A stretch of DNA of 15,983 nt from positions 1 through 15,983 of the forward strand of contig CAYOEV010000036.1 of NCBI GenBank assembly GCA_964403075.1, in the 5' to 3' direction. The notes beneath the pieces were generated by a model. That model saw nothing but the letters and a program-made list of their open reading frames with translations, searched no databases and was not told where the DNA came from. Of the stretch, positions 1 to 7,630 are shown in pieces. Each line of letters opens with the position of its first letter. Position 1 is the first letter of the stretch. The stretch is from CAYOEV01 sp964403075. Lineage in GTDB: Bacteria; Bacteroidota; Bacteroidia; Cytophagales; Cyclobacteriaceae. A program made the translations under genes and the position numbers.

Positions 1-434
1 TTGTCAAAATACATGGGCGTGGTATGCTGGATCACATTTTTGTAAGCATCATTCACATCTCGTATGCGATAATTCCAGGTATAGGACATTTGCTTTCGCT
101 GCTCCAAACTGAAGTTAGCAAGGGTAAATACCATTAGCTCGTTAAGTGAAGCGAGCCAGGAATTCATTTCATCGGGATGCATGCGACTCCACCAGTAAGT
201 CATGCCCTCTGCGCACAACTTGTTGATGTCTAGTGCAAAGCAGTGTGCAAAGTTCTTGCTCACATACTCAAACGAGCGACTGGTCGTATTGGTAATTGAG
301 AAAAAAGTAGAGTTGTGTGGAAGGTATTGGTCTAGTTCTTTGAGTTTGCTGATGTGTTTTTCCAGAATACTGCCCTCAAATTCAGTGTACGTGGCGAAAA
401 TCTCTCTATAGCTCTCTATGATCTTATTCTGCAT
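1..434 (-). CDS. PAS-domain regulator, probably LuxR type (N-terminal part, runs off left edge)
   Basis: A reading frame opens at an ATG (434-432 on the minus strand) and stays open to the window edge for 144 codons, so only the N-terminus is present. The protein is soluble with no signal peptide. It shows a PAS-fold pattern: a stretch on people-like 'FFSITNTTSRSFEYVSKNF' residues, then a tryptophan-rich 'YWWSRMHPDE' segment and 'MSYTWNYRIRD', typical of PAS-3 sensor folds. From memory, this exact arrangement belongs to Bacteroidota proteins that carry a C-terminal LuxR-type helix-turn-helix. That DNA-binding half would lie outside the window, so the regulator role is inferred. The ligand or signal cannot be predicted. 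It lies 74 bases downstream of a small membrane protein on the same strand. A 7-8 base T/A-rich element resembling TAnnTTTG lies near 450, but it is not a clean match. Confidence 0.75.
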   Translation of the reverse strand, partial: MQNKIIESYREIFATYTEFEGSILEKHISKLKELDQYLPHNSTFFSITNTTSRSFEYVSKNFAHCFALDINKLCAEGMTYWWSRMHPDEMNSWLASLNELMVFTLANFSLEQRKQMSYTWNYRIRDVNDAYKNVIQHTTPMYFD

Positions 435-507
435 ACCTATATTGGGTCAAAAACTATTCCAAATTAGGCAAAGTACGTAACTAATAATTAGTAAGTGAGA
501 CACTTAG

Positions 508-729
508 TTATGAAGCGATGTAAGAGATAAGCACGGCCGACAATTGGGCGATGACGCCCACTAGCACGAGCGCCAGACCTGTTTGGGCTTTTCTGTTTAC
601 TTCCCGGTGAGTGTTGGATATTTTGACGTTACCGGCAAAAAGACTTGCAGGGAGACCGTATCTGTACACGATCACAGCTCCGGATATAGCCAGGGCCAGA
701 CCAAAAATGGATAGGTAAATCAGCAACAC
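508..729 (-). CDS. small membrane protein with two predicted helices, unknown function
   Basis: This 73-residue protein has two hydrophobic segments, about residues 2-22 and 50-70, separated by a polar basic loop containing 'HREVNRKAQ'. I do not recognise a family. The composition is that of a real inner-membrane protein rather than a shadow, since no other gene overlaps it. The start is uncertain: there is no ATG, the frame has a TAA at 736-738, and only GTG (729) or TTG (726) can begin it before the first helix. A weak promoter match lies upstream: TTTG, 23 bases, then TACGTTCG at 758-751 on the minus strand, overlapping the hairpin at 748-767. It lies about 95 bases after the end of priA and before the PAS regulator. 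It may be transcribed alone or with priA read-through. Confidence 0.55.
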   Translation of the reverse strand: MLLIYLSIFGLALAISGAVIVYRYGLPASLFAGNVKISNTHREVNRKAQTGLALVLVGVIAQLSAVLISYIAS

Positions 730-747
730 AATAGCTTATTGACTGGT

Positions 748-767
748 TAGCGAACGTAATTTCGCTA
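748..767. repeat. 7-bp inverted repeat between priA and the small membrane protein
   Basis: TAGCGAA (748-754) pairs perfectly with TTCGCTA (761-767) around a 6-base loop. It lies in the leader of the small membrane protein gene and overlaps its only candidate promoter element. It could be a weak operator or simply a chance hairpin. It lacks a T-tract on the minus strand, so it is not a standard terminator for priA. Confidence 0.3.
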
Positions 768-782
768 TTAATTATTATTTAC

Positions 783-804
783 AAATACCTCCTTAAAGGT
801 ATTT
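783..804 (-). terminator. hairpin just after priA, possible weak terminator
   Basis: AAATACCT (783-790) pairs perfectly over 8 bp with AGGTATTT (797-804), loop CCTTAA, 20 bases after the priA stop codon. The stem is AT-rich. On the minus strand it is followed by TGTAAATAATAATTAAT rather than a pure U-tract, so termination would be weak. The position right after the last gene of the GSCFA-yyaL-priA run is the main support. Confidence 0.35.
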
Positions 805-823
805 TTCCACAATTACCTCGTAA

Positions 824-3274
824 TTACATGGGATCTACGTCAAATACTACTTTTACCGATTTATAATTTGGTAAAGTGAGGATTCGCTCGCGACAGGCAA
901 CCAAAGCATCCTTAATTCGTGGTAAATCTCTACCTGCACCGATTTTTAATTGGATTTCGCGATGGTAAAAGTTGCGTATCCGCGGAATAAGGGCATCTAC
1001 AGGTCCAATGACTTGCTCACCTAAAGCCTCGCTCAGGTATTGTGCCATCAACTCTGAGGATTGTCTGGCCACCAGCGCCTCCCGATGTTTCAAAACGATT
1101 TTAATGATTCGATAAAAGGGGGGGTAGGCATAAGTTTCTCGGTCCGTAATCTCTTTTTGATAGAATGAATCGTAATCATGCAAGACCACCTGTTGGAGCA
1201 CCTGATGATTGGGGTTTTGTGTTTGGATGTAAGCAATGCCAGTTCCGCTTTTTCTGCCGGCTCTTCCACTTACCTGCGTGATCAACTGATACACCCTTTC
1301 GTGCGACCGAAAATCGGGATAATATAGCAACCGGTCGATATCAAAAATCCCGACCAGGTTCACACGATCGAAATCCAGCCCTTTACTGATCATTTGCGTG
1401 CCGATAAGTATGTCTGTTTTCCCTTCCTCGAAATCATTTAGGATACGCTGGTAGCTAAACTTACTCCTGGTGGTATCCAGATCTAGACGCTGTATGGTGG
1501 CATCGGGAAAAATGGGCTGCAGTTGGGTTTCCAATTGTTCCGTTCCTGAGCCCGAATGTACCAGTTGCGGACTCCCGCAAGTGGGACATTGATTGGGCAT
1601 AAACTGTCGGTACCCGCAGTAGTGACAAATCAGCTGCTGTTGGTACTGGTGATAGGTGAGACTTACATCACAATTCGGACATTCAATGACTTCATTACAA
1701 TCCTCGCAAATAAGATAAGGCGCATATCCCCTTCGGTTTTGAAAAAGAATCACCTGCTCCTGATGGTCTAGGGCTTTCCTGATGGCATCCAGTAATGTTT
1801 TCGTGAAAATTTCCGCGGTGACTTCTTTTCTTTTTTTGCTGAGACGAAAATCAATTCTTTCAATGCCCGGTGATTTGGATGCACCATATCTTTCATTGAG
1901 ACTGACGAGCCCAAATTTTCCTTGTAGAGCCTTGTAATAAGTTTCTATAGCAGGGGTGGCCGAGCCTAAAAGTACCTTGCCCTGATGTAGTTGCGCCAAG
2001 TAGATGGCTGCATCCCGTGCATGGTATCGGGGAGCAGGGTCATATTGCTTGTAGGAGGTATCGTGTTCTTCGTCCACGATGACCAAATCTAGTGAGTCAA
2101 AAGGCAGAAAAATGGCGCTTCTAACCCCGACAACCAAGGGATAATCTTTGCTGAGTACTTTTTGCCAGACTTCTACCCGCTCGTTGTCGGAGTAATGTGA
2201 ATGGTACACACCAAAAGCGTAGCCAAAAACTTTTCGTAGTCTATGGATGATTTGGGTGGTCAACGCTATTTCAGGCAGGAGGTAGAGCACGGTGCCTCCG
2301 GATTGGATGACCTCATGAATGAGCTGGATATAAAGCTCAGTTTTCCCACTGCCGGTGATGCCATGCAGGAGCACCACCGACTGTTTATTGATTCCGGTCT
2401 TAATTTGTTCCAGCCTTTCTGCCTGTATAGGGGAGAGTTCGGGTAGCCAATCGGGTCCTTCGGTTACCTCCGGTAGGCGAGAAACAGGTGTTTCCCACTC
2501 TTCTAAAATACCTTTTTTCAGCAGGGTATTTATGGAGGATGTGCTGCACGCTTTGGCAAGCTGTTTTTTGGAAATACCCACTTGGCTGTCACGATCTACC
2601 TCCCGTAAATAAGCAAGCAATACATCCAGTTGTTTGGGCTTTTTTTCCAGTTCAGCAAAGAGCGTTTCCAGTATTATTTCCTCCTTAAAATGTGGAGTCA
2701 ATCGAACCATTTTTCTTGTTTTTGGCTGGTATTTGTCCTGTACCTTCTCGTAAACATGAAGCACCTGTTTATCTCTGAGTGATTTGATCAGCGCCTGGGG
2801 TCGTTTGATGTTTAGGTCTCTGCTTAAGTCCTCAATGGATTTTTCGCCATTACCCAGATACGTACGCAAGGCCTCTTCACGGTCCGAAATGGCTGAATCT
2901 TCCCATTCCCAGTCCGGATTCAGGCTCACGTAGGCTTCACTGCTCAACTTCAGGCCTGCAGGTAGTGCAGCTTTGACCACCTCCCCAGGTGTACACAGGT
3001 AATAACCGGCCAACCAATAAAAAAAATCTATCTGCCAGGTACAGATAATGGGATCTTCGTCCAAGACTTCAATGATGGACTTTAAACCAGAGGTTTCAGC
3101 CGCTTCGGCAATCTGTACGACGATGCCGGTATAGATTTTTTGTCTTCCGAACTGAACAATGACCCGGTGGCCAGCAGCAACGATGAGGTCATCAGGAACC
3201 AAGTAGGTAAAAGTACCTGGAAGAGGCAGGGGGATGACCACCTCGGCGACCAGGTGTTTATGGTAATTGCTCAA
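824..3274 (-). CDS. priA: primosomal protein N' (replication restart helicase PriA)
   Basis: PriA is the superfamily 2 DNA helicase that recognises stalled or collapsed forks and reloads the replicative helicase. With the start chosen here the protein is 816 residues, near the usual length for Bacteroidota. In order it shows an N-terminal 3'-end binding domain ('PLPGTFTYLVPD'), Walker A GITGSGKT at 305-312, the Walker B box DEEH at 401-404, SAT at 438-440, eight zinc-binding cysteines in CxxC pairs (523, 526, 532, 535, 550, 553, 563, 566), the 'GTQMISKGLDF' motif and QVSGRAGR at 667-674. All key residues are present. The start is TTG at 3274, preceded by GAGGAA with fair spacing, and overlaps the end of the upstream gene by 17 bases. 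An alternative TTG at 3328 would add 18 residues unlike the family and overlap by 71 bases. It is the last gene of the GSCFA-yyaL-priA run. Confidence 0.97.
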   Translation of the reverse strand: MSNYHKHLVAEVVIPLPLPGTFTYLVPDDLIVAAGHRVIVQFGRQKIYTGIVVQIAEAAETSGLKSIIEVLDEDPIICTWQIDFFYWLAGYYLCTPGEVVKAALPAGLKLSSEAYVSLNPDWEWEDSAISDREEALRTYLGNGEKSIEDLSRDLNIKRPQALIKSLRDKQVLHVYEKVQDKYQPKTRKMVRLTPHFKEEIILETLFAELEKKPKQLDVLLAYLREVDRDSQVGISKKQLAKACSTSSINTLLKKGILEEWETPVSRLPEVTEGPDWLPELSPIQAERLEQIKTGINKQSVVLLHGITGSGKTELYIQLIHEVIQSGGTVLYLLPEIALTTQIIHRLRKVFGYAFGVYHSHYSDNERVEVWQKVLSKDYPLVVGVRSAIFLPFDSLDLVIVDEEHDTSYKQYDPAPRYHARDAAIYLAQLHQGKVLLGSATPAIETYYKALQGKFGLVSLNERYGASKSPGIERIDFRLSKKRKEVTAEIFTKTLLDAIRKALDHQEQVILFQNRRGYAPYLICEDCNEVIECPNCDVSLTYHQYQQQLICHYCGYRQFMPNQCPTCGSPQLVHSGSGTEQLETQLQPIFPDATIQRLDLDTTRSKFSYQRILNDFEEGKTDILIGTQMISKGLDFDRVNLVGIFDIDRLLYYPDFRSHERVYQLITQVSGRAGRKSGTGIAYIQTQNPNHQVLQQVVLHDYDSFYQKEITDRETYAYPPFYRIIKIVLKHREALVARQSSELMAQYLSEALGEQVIGPVDALIPRIRNFYHREIQLKIGAGRDLPRIKDALVACRERILTLPNYKSVKVVFDVDPM

Positions 3275-5261
3275 GTGCTTCCTCAATGGTATGAACCGGC
3301 AATTGGCAGGTTCGATTAAAGCAGACAAAAATGGTGGTTTTCCCTTCTTTTATCAACTTGGTTCGATGAATGTCCAGGCCTTCGGCGGCCGGAGCAGCGG
3401 ATAAAATCCTTTGACCCTTATAATGTTGATGAAAATAGCTGGCCAATTTCTTGTAGTCGGGCCCCACGATTACAATTTCGGGGTAGGGATGAATCATCTG
3501 TTGAGCCAGCGCTGCCCAATTGGTCAGATCTTCTACCGACAGGTTGATCAGGGGACATACCCCTGCAGTCATTTGTTTGGCCAATGTCAGATAGTCATCG
3601 CGATAAGCATGCATACCCAACCGGTAAAGGTTGTGCGCCATGATTGAGTTTGATGCTGGGATCACATTGTCAAATATTTCTTTCTTCCTCGTGATAAGTG
3701 TTTCTGAGTCCGCAGCCGTAAAAAAGAAATAACTCTCCGCCTCATCAAAAAAACTGTCCATAACGGTCTGTGTCAATGCCAGCGCCTCCTTCAAATAGTT
3801 GGCATCGAAGGTGGTTTCATAAAAAACGATGAAGGCCTGGATCACCGATGCGTAATCTTCAAGGTATCCTTCCAACATTCTATTTGGGAAGCGCATGAGT
3901 CGATGCTCGTGGATCAGGCTTTTTAAAAAAACTGCCGTTTGCTCCGCATCCTGAAGAATAGATGGCTCTTGTAAAACCTGGAAGGTCTCTGATAGCCCCT
4001 TGAGTGCCCAACCGTTCCACCCGGCAATGCGTTTGTCATCGAGTCCCGGGCGTATTCTTTCGTCCCGGGCTTTTAGCGCAACAGATTTAAAATTGGTGAT
4101 TATTTTTTCCAACTGGCTCAAGGGCAGGTGGTGCCTGGCTGCCAGCTCAACATCGGAATAATTCCTTCTAAGCACATTGGCACCTTCCCAGTTGCCCTCA
4201 ATACTTACATCAAAGTAGTCGGTAATCAATGCGCCATGATCACCCGCGATCCGTGTCAGTTCATCGTAAGACCAAACGTAAAATTTACCTTCAACACCTT
4301 CCGAATCTGCGTCTAATGCGGCAAAATACCCCCCCTCGGGGTGCTGCATTTCGCGGCGCATCCAGGCGGTGGTTTCCAGTAGCACTTGACGATAGATCGT
4401 ATCCGGTTGTTGCCGATATGCATGCGCATACAAGCTCAATAGCTGACCATTGTCGTAGAGCATTTTTTCAAAATGTGGTACATGCCATTCACCATCTACC
4501 GAATACCTTGAAAACCCGCCACCAATTTGATCATAAATTCCGCCACTGGCCATTTTCCGCAAAGTCAAATGAAGGTGCTGAGTAGCCTGATCAAATGTTT
4601 GGTAGTTAGCAGACTGTGTAACGAATGTCCAAACCACCGGCATCGGGAACTTGGGTGCCCGCGTAAATCCTCCATGCTGTGGATCGAATTTTTTAGCCAG
4701 CTTCATCAGTGCTTCCTCCGCCGCTGTGGTGTCAAATGCAAATCTCTCCGTCTTGATCTGGTATTTTTGGATGGTGGATTCAGAAACGGCAATGGCAAAT
4801 TTTTCGGCTGAGTACACCAACTCGTCACGATTTTCATAAAATGCCTTATGAACGGCCAGAAGCAGTTCACGCCAGCCTGCTTTAGGAAAGTAGGTACCTC
4901 CGTAAAAAGGTTTTTGATCGGGTGTCAGGAATACGTTCAGAGGCCATCCGCCCTGAAGCCCCATGACCTGCACTGCTTCCATGTATATTTGGTCGAGGTC
5001 TGGCCGCTCTTCCCGGTCAATCTTAATGTTGACAAAATGGGCATTCATCAACTCGGCTGTTTCGGGATCCTCAAAAGACTCATGAGCCATTACATGACAC
5101 CAATGACAGGAGGAGTAGCCAATACTCACCAATATAGGTTTGTCCTGCACAACGGCCATTTCTAGCGCTTCTTTGCCCCAAGGAAACCAGTCTACCGGAT
5201 TTTCGGCATGCTGTAACAGATAAGGACTGGTGGATTGTGCCAAATGGTTGGTATTACTCAT
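3258..5261 (-). CDS. thioredoxin-domain protein of the YyaL/SSP411 (DUF255) family
   Basis: This 667-residue cytosolic protein has an N-terminal thioredoxin-like domain (about residues 20-130) with the motif CHWC at 52-55, the signature of the DUF255/thioredoxin_7 family. It is followed by a long alpha-helical domain resembling (alpha/alpha)6 glycosidase or epimerase barrels ('HFEKMLYDNGQL', 'LDADSEGVEGKFY', 'WNGWALKGLSE'). The length matches the family, which runs from bacteria to human SPATA20. Biochemical function is not established; a redox role is usually inferred from the CxxC motif. The ATG start at 5261 overlaps the stop of the GSCFA gene by 4 bases (ATGA), and its own end overlaps priA by 17 bases. 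Translational coupling across all three genes is likely. Confidence 0.93.
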   Translation of the reverse strand: MSNTNHLAQSTSPYLLQHAENPVDWFPWGKEALEMAVVQDKPILVSIGYSSCHWCHVMAHESFEDPETAELMNAHFVNIKIDREERPDLDQIYMEAVQVMGLQGGWPLNVFLTPDQKPFYGGTYFPKAGWRELLLAVHKAFYENRDELVYSAEKFAIAVSESTIQKYQIKTERFAFDTTAAEEALMKLAKKFDPQHGGFTRAPKFPMPVVWTFVTQSANYQTFDQATQHLHLTLRKMASGGIYDQIGGGFSRYSVDGEWHVPHFEKMLYDNGQLLSLYAHAYRQQPDTIYRQVLLETTAWMRREMQHPEGGYFAALDADSEGVEGKFYVWSYDELTRIAGDHGALITDYFDVSIEGNWEGANVLRRNYSDVELAARHHLPLSQLEKIITNFKSVALKARDERIRPGLDDKRIAGWNGWALKGLSETFQVLQEPSILQDAEQTAVFLKSLIHEHRLMRFPNRMLEGYLEDYASVIQAFIVFYETTFDANYLKEALALTQTVMDSFFDEAESYFFFTAADSETLITRKKEIFDNVIPASNSIMAHNLYRLGMHAYRDDYLTLAKQMTAGVCPLINLSVEDLTNWAALAQQMIHPYPEIVIVGPDYKKLASYFHQHYKGQRILSAAPAAEGLDIHRTKLIKEGKTTIFVCFNRTCQLPVHTIEEALEQLP

Positions 5262-6244
5262 AGGTGAGGGTTTAGCTGTTGGGTCAGCAAGACTTCTTCC
5301 TTGCTAACATCTACAGATGCTGGAAGTTGCCGCAGTTTCGCTAGTGTATCTTTTAAAAATACCTGATGCACTTCGGATTCCGGATGGAAGGGCCGGTGGT
5401 GCAGGGCCTGCCAGATGGCCGCCCATTCCTTTATAAACTTTCTTGTTGGGGCATCTATGCAACATTCCTGAAAGCGAATCCAGATGTAATCCACTGCTTC
5501 CTGACTTGGATGTATGCGGTCCTGCCCATAAAACCGATAGTCGCGCAATTCATCCATTTGAATCTCAAAGGCGGGAAAGTAGTGCACCTGGCGGTATTTG
5601 GCCACAAGTTCATGGGTCGCAGAGAGGAGGTGGGCCTTACTCAAATTGTTATCTACCAGCCCTTCTCGAAGGTGGCGCACAGGACTCACCGTTAATAGAA
5701 TTTGCAGATGGGCATTGCGCTCCCACAATTCTTCAAATGTCTGGGAGGCGTCTTCAACCAAATCCTGCGTCGTGCTCAGGCGCCTTTCAAACAGGCGGTC
5801 AGGTTGCTTGTGGCAATTTGCTACCCATTGCGATTCTCGAGTCAACCAATAGCCCCAAGCCGTACCGTAGGTCAAAAGCAGCCAACGACTACGTGCTACC
5901 TGTGCATCCAACTGTTGTTTGGCTATCTGAAGACGTTCGCGGAGTGTTTTTGCATCAATGGAGGAGATGCGCGAATGGGCGAAGTAGTGTTTGTAAATGC
6001 CGTCACTGCTCACCAACCACTTGTCATCCAGGAAATCCGTCGACTGCCGCAGCCAGGTATGTATGGCAGACGGATGAAAAAGCGTTCCTGCCGGATTTAC
6101 CAGCGTATCAAACTTGTGATCTGATAGATACTGACCCATGTGTTGGGAAAAACAGGAACCCAATACTACCATCGGGTCACTGAGGTTCAGTTGATCCGGC
6201 AGCGGTTGGATGTCGAAGTCGAGATAAAAAGATGTTTTGGACAC
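5258..6244 (-). CDS. GSCFA-domain protein (SGNH-hydrolase-like)
   Basis: This 328-residue protein carries the family-naming motif as GSCFS at residues 29-33, followed by 'NPAGTLFHPSAI', a 'TYGTAWGY' block (~125-132), 'TVSPVRH' (~185-191) and DRIHPS (D242, H245). These correspond in order to the blocks of SGNH/GDSL esterases: nucleophile Ser, Gly/Asn blocks and the Asp-x-x-His pair. The family (GSCFA, PF08885) is common in Bacteroidota; its substrate is unknown to me. There is no signal peptide. The start is GTG at 6244: no ATG exists before residue 25, and the family begins about 25-30 residues before the motif. This start lies only 12 bases downstream of the L9 operon terminator, with no clear promoter of its own. 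The gene is coupled to the downstream thioredoxin-domain gene by an ATGA overlap. Confidence 0.9.
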   Translation of the reverse strand: MSKTSFYLDFDIQPLPDQLNLSDPMVVLGSCFSQHMGQYLSDHKFDTLVNPAGTLFHPSAIHTWLRQSTDFLDDKWLVSSDGIYKHYFAHSRISSIDAKTLRERLQIAKQQLDAQVARSRWLLLTYGTAWGYWLTRESQWVANCHKQPDRLFERRLSTTQDLVEDASQTFEELWERNAHLQILLTVSPVRHLREGLVDNNLSKAHLLSATHELVAKYRQVHYFPAFEIQMDELRDYRFYGQDRIHPSQEAVDYIWIRFQECCIDAPTRKFIKEWAAIWQALHHRPFHPESEVHQVFLKDTLAKLRQLPASVDVSKEEVLLTQQLNPHL

Positions 6245-6256
6245 GAAGGGGAATAT

Positions 6257-6286
6257 AAAAAAACCCGTCCACCTATTGGGGACGGG
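6257..6286 (-). terminator. intrinsic terminator of the rpsF-rpsR-rplI operon
   Basis: CCCGTCC (6264-6270) and GGACGGG (6280-6286) form a perfect 7-bp GC-rich stem with a 9-base loop. On the minus strand the stem is followed by seven Ts (the As at 6257-6263). It lies 24 bases after the rplI stop. The plus-strand side also has a short T-rich stretch (6288-6297), but no plus-strand gene ends here. Confidence 0.88.
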
Positions 6287-6310
6287 CTTTATTTTTTATG
6301 CAAATGCGCA

Positions 6311-6751
6311 TCAATCACCCACTACCTGGATGGTTATTTCATGATGAACGTTTTTGTGAAAATCTATGACTGCCTTGTGCTCGCCCAATTCTTTGATATT
6401 GTCTACACTTATTTTCTTTCGGTCAATCTCGAAACCTTTGGCTTGTAAAGCATCCGAGACCTGAATTGCTGTAATGGAGCCAAAGATCTTGCCGCTTTCT
6501 CCCGCCTTCGTCTTGATTTCTAGAGTAAGGTCTCCTATTTGACTGGCCATTTCCAAGGCATCGTTTTTAAGCTTTTCGGCTTTATGAGCTGCCTGACGAA
6601 TGTTTTCGTTGATCATTTTCCTGTTGGTACTGTTAGCCAAAATGGCTAATCCTTTCGGAATGAGGTAATTTCGGCCGTAACCAGACTTCACAGTGACTAT
6701 GTCGTTTTTATAGCCCAGTCCCTTAATGTCTTCTCGTAGAATAATATCCAT
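6311..6751 (-). CDS. rplI: 50S ribosomal protein L9
   Basis: This 146-residue L9 binds 23S rRNA at the base of the L1 stalk of the large subunit. The N-terminal domain has the classic signature 'GYGRNYLIPKG' preceded by 'LREDIKGLGYKNDIVTVK'. A long central helix rich in Lys/Ala and the C-terminal domain ('TLEIKTKAGESGKIFGSIT') follow at the usual spacing. The start is the ATG at 6751, which matches the family. A TTG six bases upstream, directly after the rpsR stop and in the same frame, would add only two residues and is not needed. It is the last gene of the S6-S18-L9 operon and is followed by a strong terminator. Confidence 0.97.
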   Translation of the reverse strand: MDIILREDIKGLGYKNDIVTVKSGYGRNYLIPKGLAILANSTNRKMINENIRQAAHKAEKLKNDALEMASQIGDLTLEIKTKAGESGKIFGSITAIQVSDALQAKGFEIDRKKISVDNIKELGEHKAVIDFHKNVHHEITIQVVGD

Positions 6752-6757
6752 AATCAA

Positions 6758-7009
6758 TTATTTTAAGGAATCTCCCACATAAGGTAGCAACGCCAGGTGA
6801 CGTGCTCGCTTCACAGCCTTGGAAACTTTTCGTTGATACTTCACACTTGTACCTGTCAATCTTCTGGGCAAAATCTTTCCTTGCTCGTTGATCAACTTCA
6901 ACAAGAAATCTGCATCCTTGTAATCTATGTATTTGATGCCACTCTTTTTGAATCGACAGTATTTGTCTTTCTTCTGTTCTCTATTGATGGGTTCGTTTTG
7001 AAGCGTCAT
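6758..7009 (-). CDS. rpsR: 30S ribosomal protein S18
   Basis: This 83-residue S18 is a small-subunit platform protein that binds 16S rRNA together with S6. The family core is intact: 'KYCRFKKSGIKYIDYKD', 'LLKLINEQGKILPRRLTG' and 'YQRKVSKAVKRARHLALLP'. It has a single cysteine, so it is not a four-cysteine zinc form. The ATG start at 7009 overlaps the S6 stop by 4 bases (ATGA), consistent with coupled synthesis of the S6:S18 pair. rplI begins 6 bases after its stop in the same frame. Confidence 0.97.
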   Translation of the reverse strand: MTLQNEPINREQKKDKYCRFKKSGIKYIDYKDADFLLKLINEQGKILPRRLTGTSVKYQRKVSKAVKRARHLALLPYVGDSLK

Positions 7010-7374
7010 GCCGATATCTCCTCTTTTTTAGTTTCCTTCTTTTTAAAAGCGCCTTTCTTTCTTCGCTCGTTGTATTCCACCGCATGCTTATCCAGTGCGA
7101 GTGTAAGGAATCGCATCACCTTCTCATCTCGGCGATACTCTATCTCCAATTTCCCGATAACCTCCGGCGTAGCCTTAAACTCAAAAAGTTGGTAAAATCC
7201 TGTGGTTTTGTGCTGAATGGAATATGCCAGCTTACGCAGGCCCCAATTCTCGTCATTGACGATTTCCGCACCATTGTCCGTAAGGACTTTTTTGAATTTG
7301 GCCACAGCATCCTTCATCTGAACATCAGACAAAACGGGAGTAAGTATGAATACTGTTTCGTAGTCTTTCAACAT
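7006..7374 (-). CDS. rpsF: 30S ribosomal protein S6
   Basis: This 122-residue S6 begins with the typical 'YETVFILTPVLS' strand and contains 'GLRKLAYSIQHKTTGFYQLFEF', the family core that contacts S18. It ends in a lysine- and glutamate-rich tail common in Bacteroidota S6. The ATG at 7374 is chosen over a TTG 9 bases upstream, because the family starts just before 'KDYETV'. It is the first gene of the operon, about 35 bases behind a TAnnTTTG element. No obvious S6:S18-binding leader structure can be seen in the short leader. Confidence 0.96.
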   Translation of the reverse strand: MLKDYETVFILTPVLSDVQMKDAVAKFKKVLTDNGAEIVNDENWGLRKLAYSIQHKTTGFYQLFEFKATPEVIGKLEIEYRRDEKVMRFLTLALDKHAVEYNERRKKGAFKKKETKKEEISA

Positions 7375-7408
7375 GTTGTTCAATAAATGATAATAAAAAT
7401 TAAGGCTG

Positions 7409-7416
7409 CAAAAATA
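7409..7416 (-). promoter_or_regulatory. Bacteroidota-type -7 promoter element for rpsF-rpsR-rplI
   Basis: On the minus strand TATTTTTG matches TAnnTTTG exactly, 34 bases upstream of the rpsF ATG. The -33 TTTG part is poor (a GGTG-like sequence at about the right distance). The position ahead of a highly expressed operon and the AT-rich surroundings support it. The transcript would start about 5-8 bases downstream, leaving a leader of about 30 bases. Confidence 0.55.
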
Positions 7417-7486
7417 GAAAAAATAATGAATAGTTCACCATGAATGATGCGCAATTAAATCAGTTGAGCGCGTTGCATGGATTGCA

Positions 7487-7630
7487 TTATTGACGAGTTA
7501 ATCCATGTCTTCTTGGTCTCTTTGCCTCTTTCAGGAAATCGGCTCGAAGCTTTTTGCTTACCATGGGCTTTGGGAGACTAAGAATAGAAAAATGACCATT
7601 ACTGATCACCAGGACCTCAATGACCTTCAA
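7487..7630 (-). other. 47-codon open frame continuing after the stop of the coiled-coil gene
   Basis: Directly after the TAA of the coiled-coil gene (7631-7633) the same frame begins with TTG and stays open for 47 codons to a TAA at 7487-7489. The translation looks protein-like: a hydrophobic start ('VIEVLVISNGHFSIL'), then a basic tail ('SKKLRADFLKEAKRPRR'). An internal ATG at 7564 would give a 25-residue basic peptide. It may be a small independent gene, a decayed former C-terminus, or chance. I recognise no family. Confidence 0.25.

Noticed and set aside
4229..4585. 118-codon open frame on the plus strand
   Set aside because: It is antisense to the thioredoxin-domain protein gene, with low-complexity Arg/His-rich content.
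5443..6183. 246-codon open frame on the plus strand
   Set aside because: It lies antisense to the GSCFA gene, whose minus-strand product has all family motifs. The antisense translation is rich in Cys, Arg and Pro and has no recognisable pattern.
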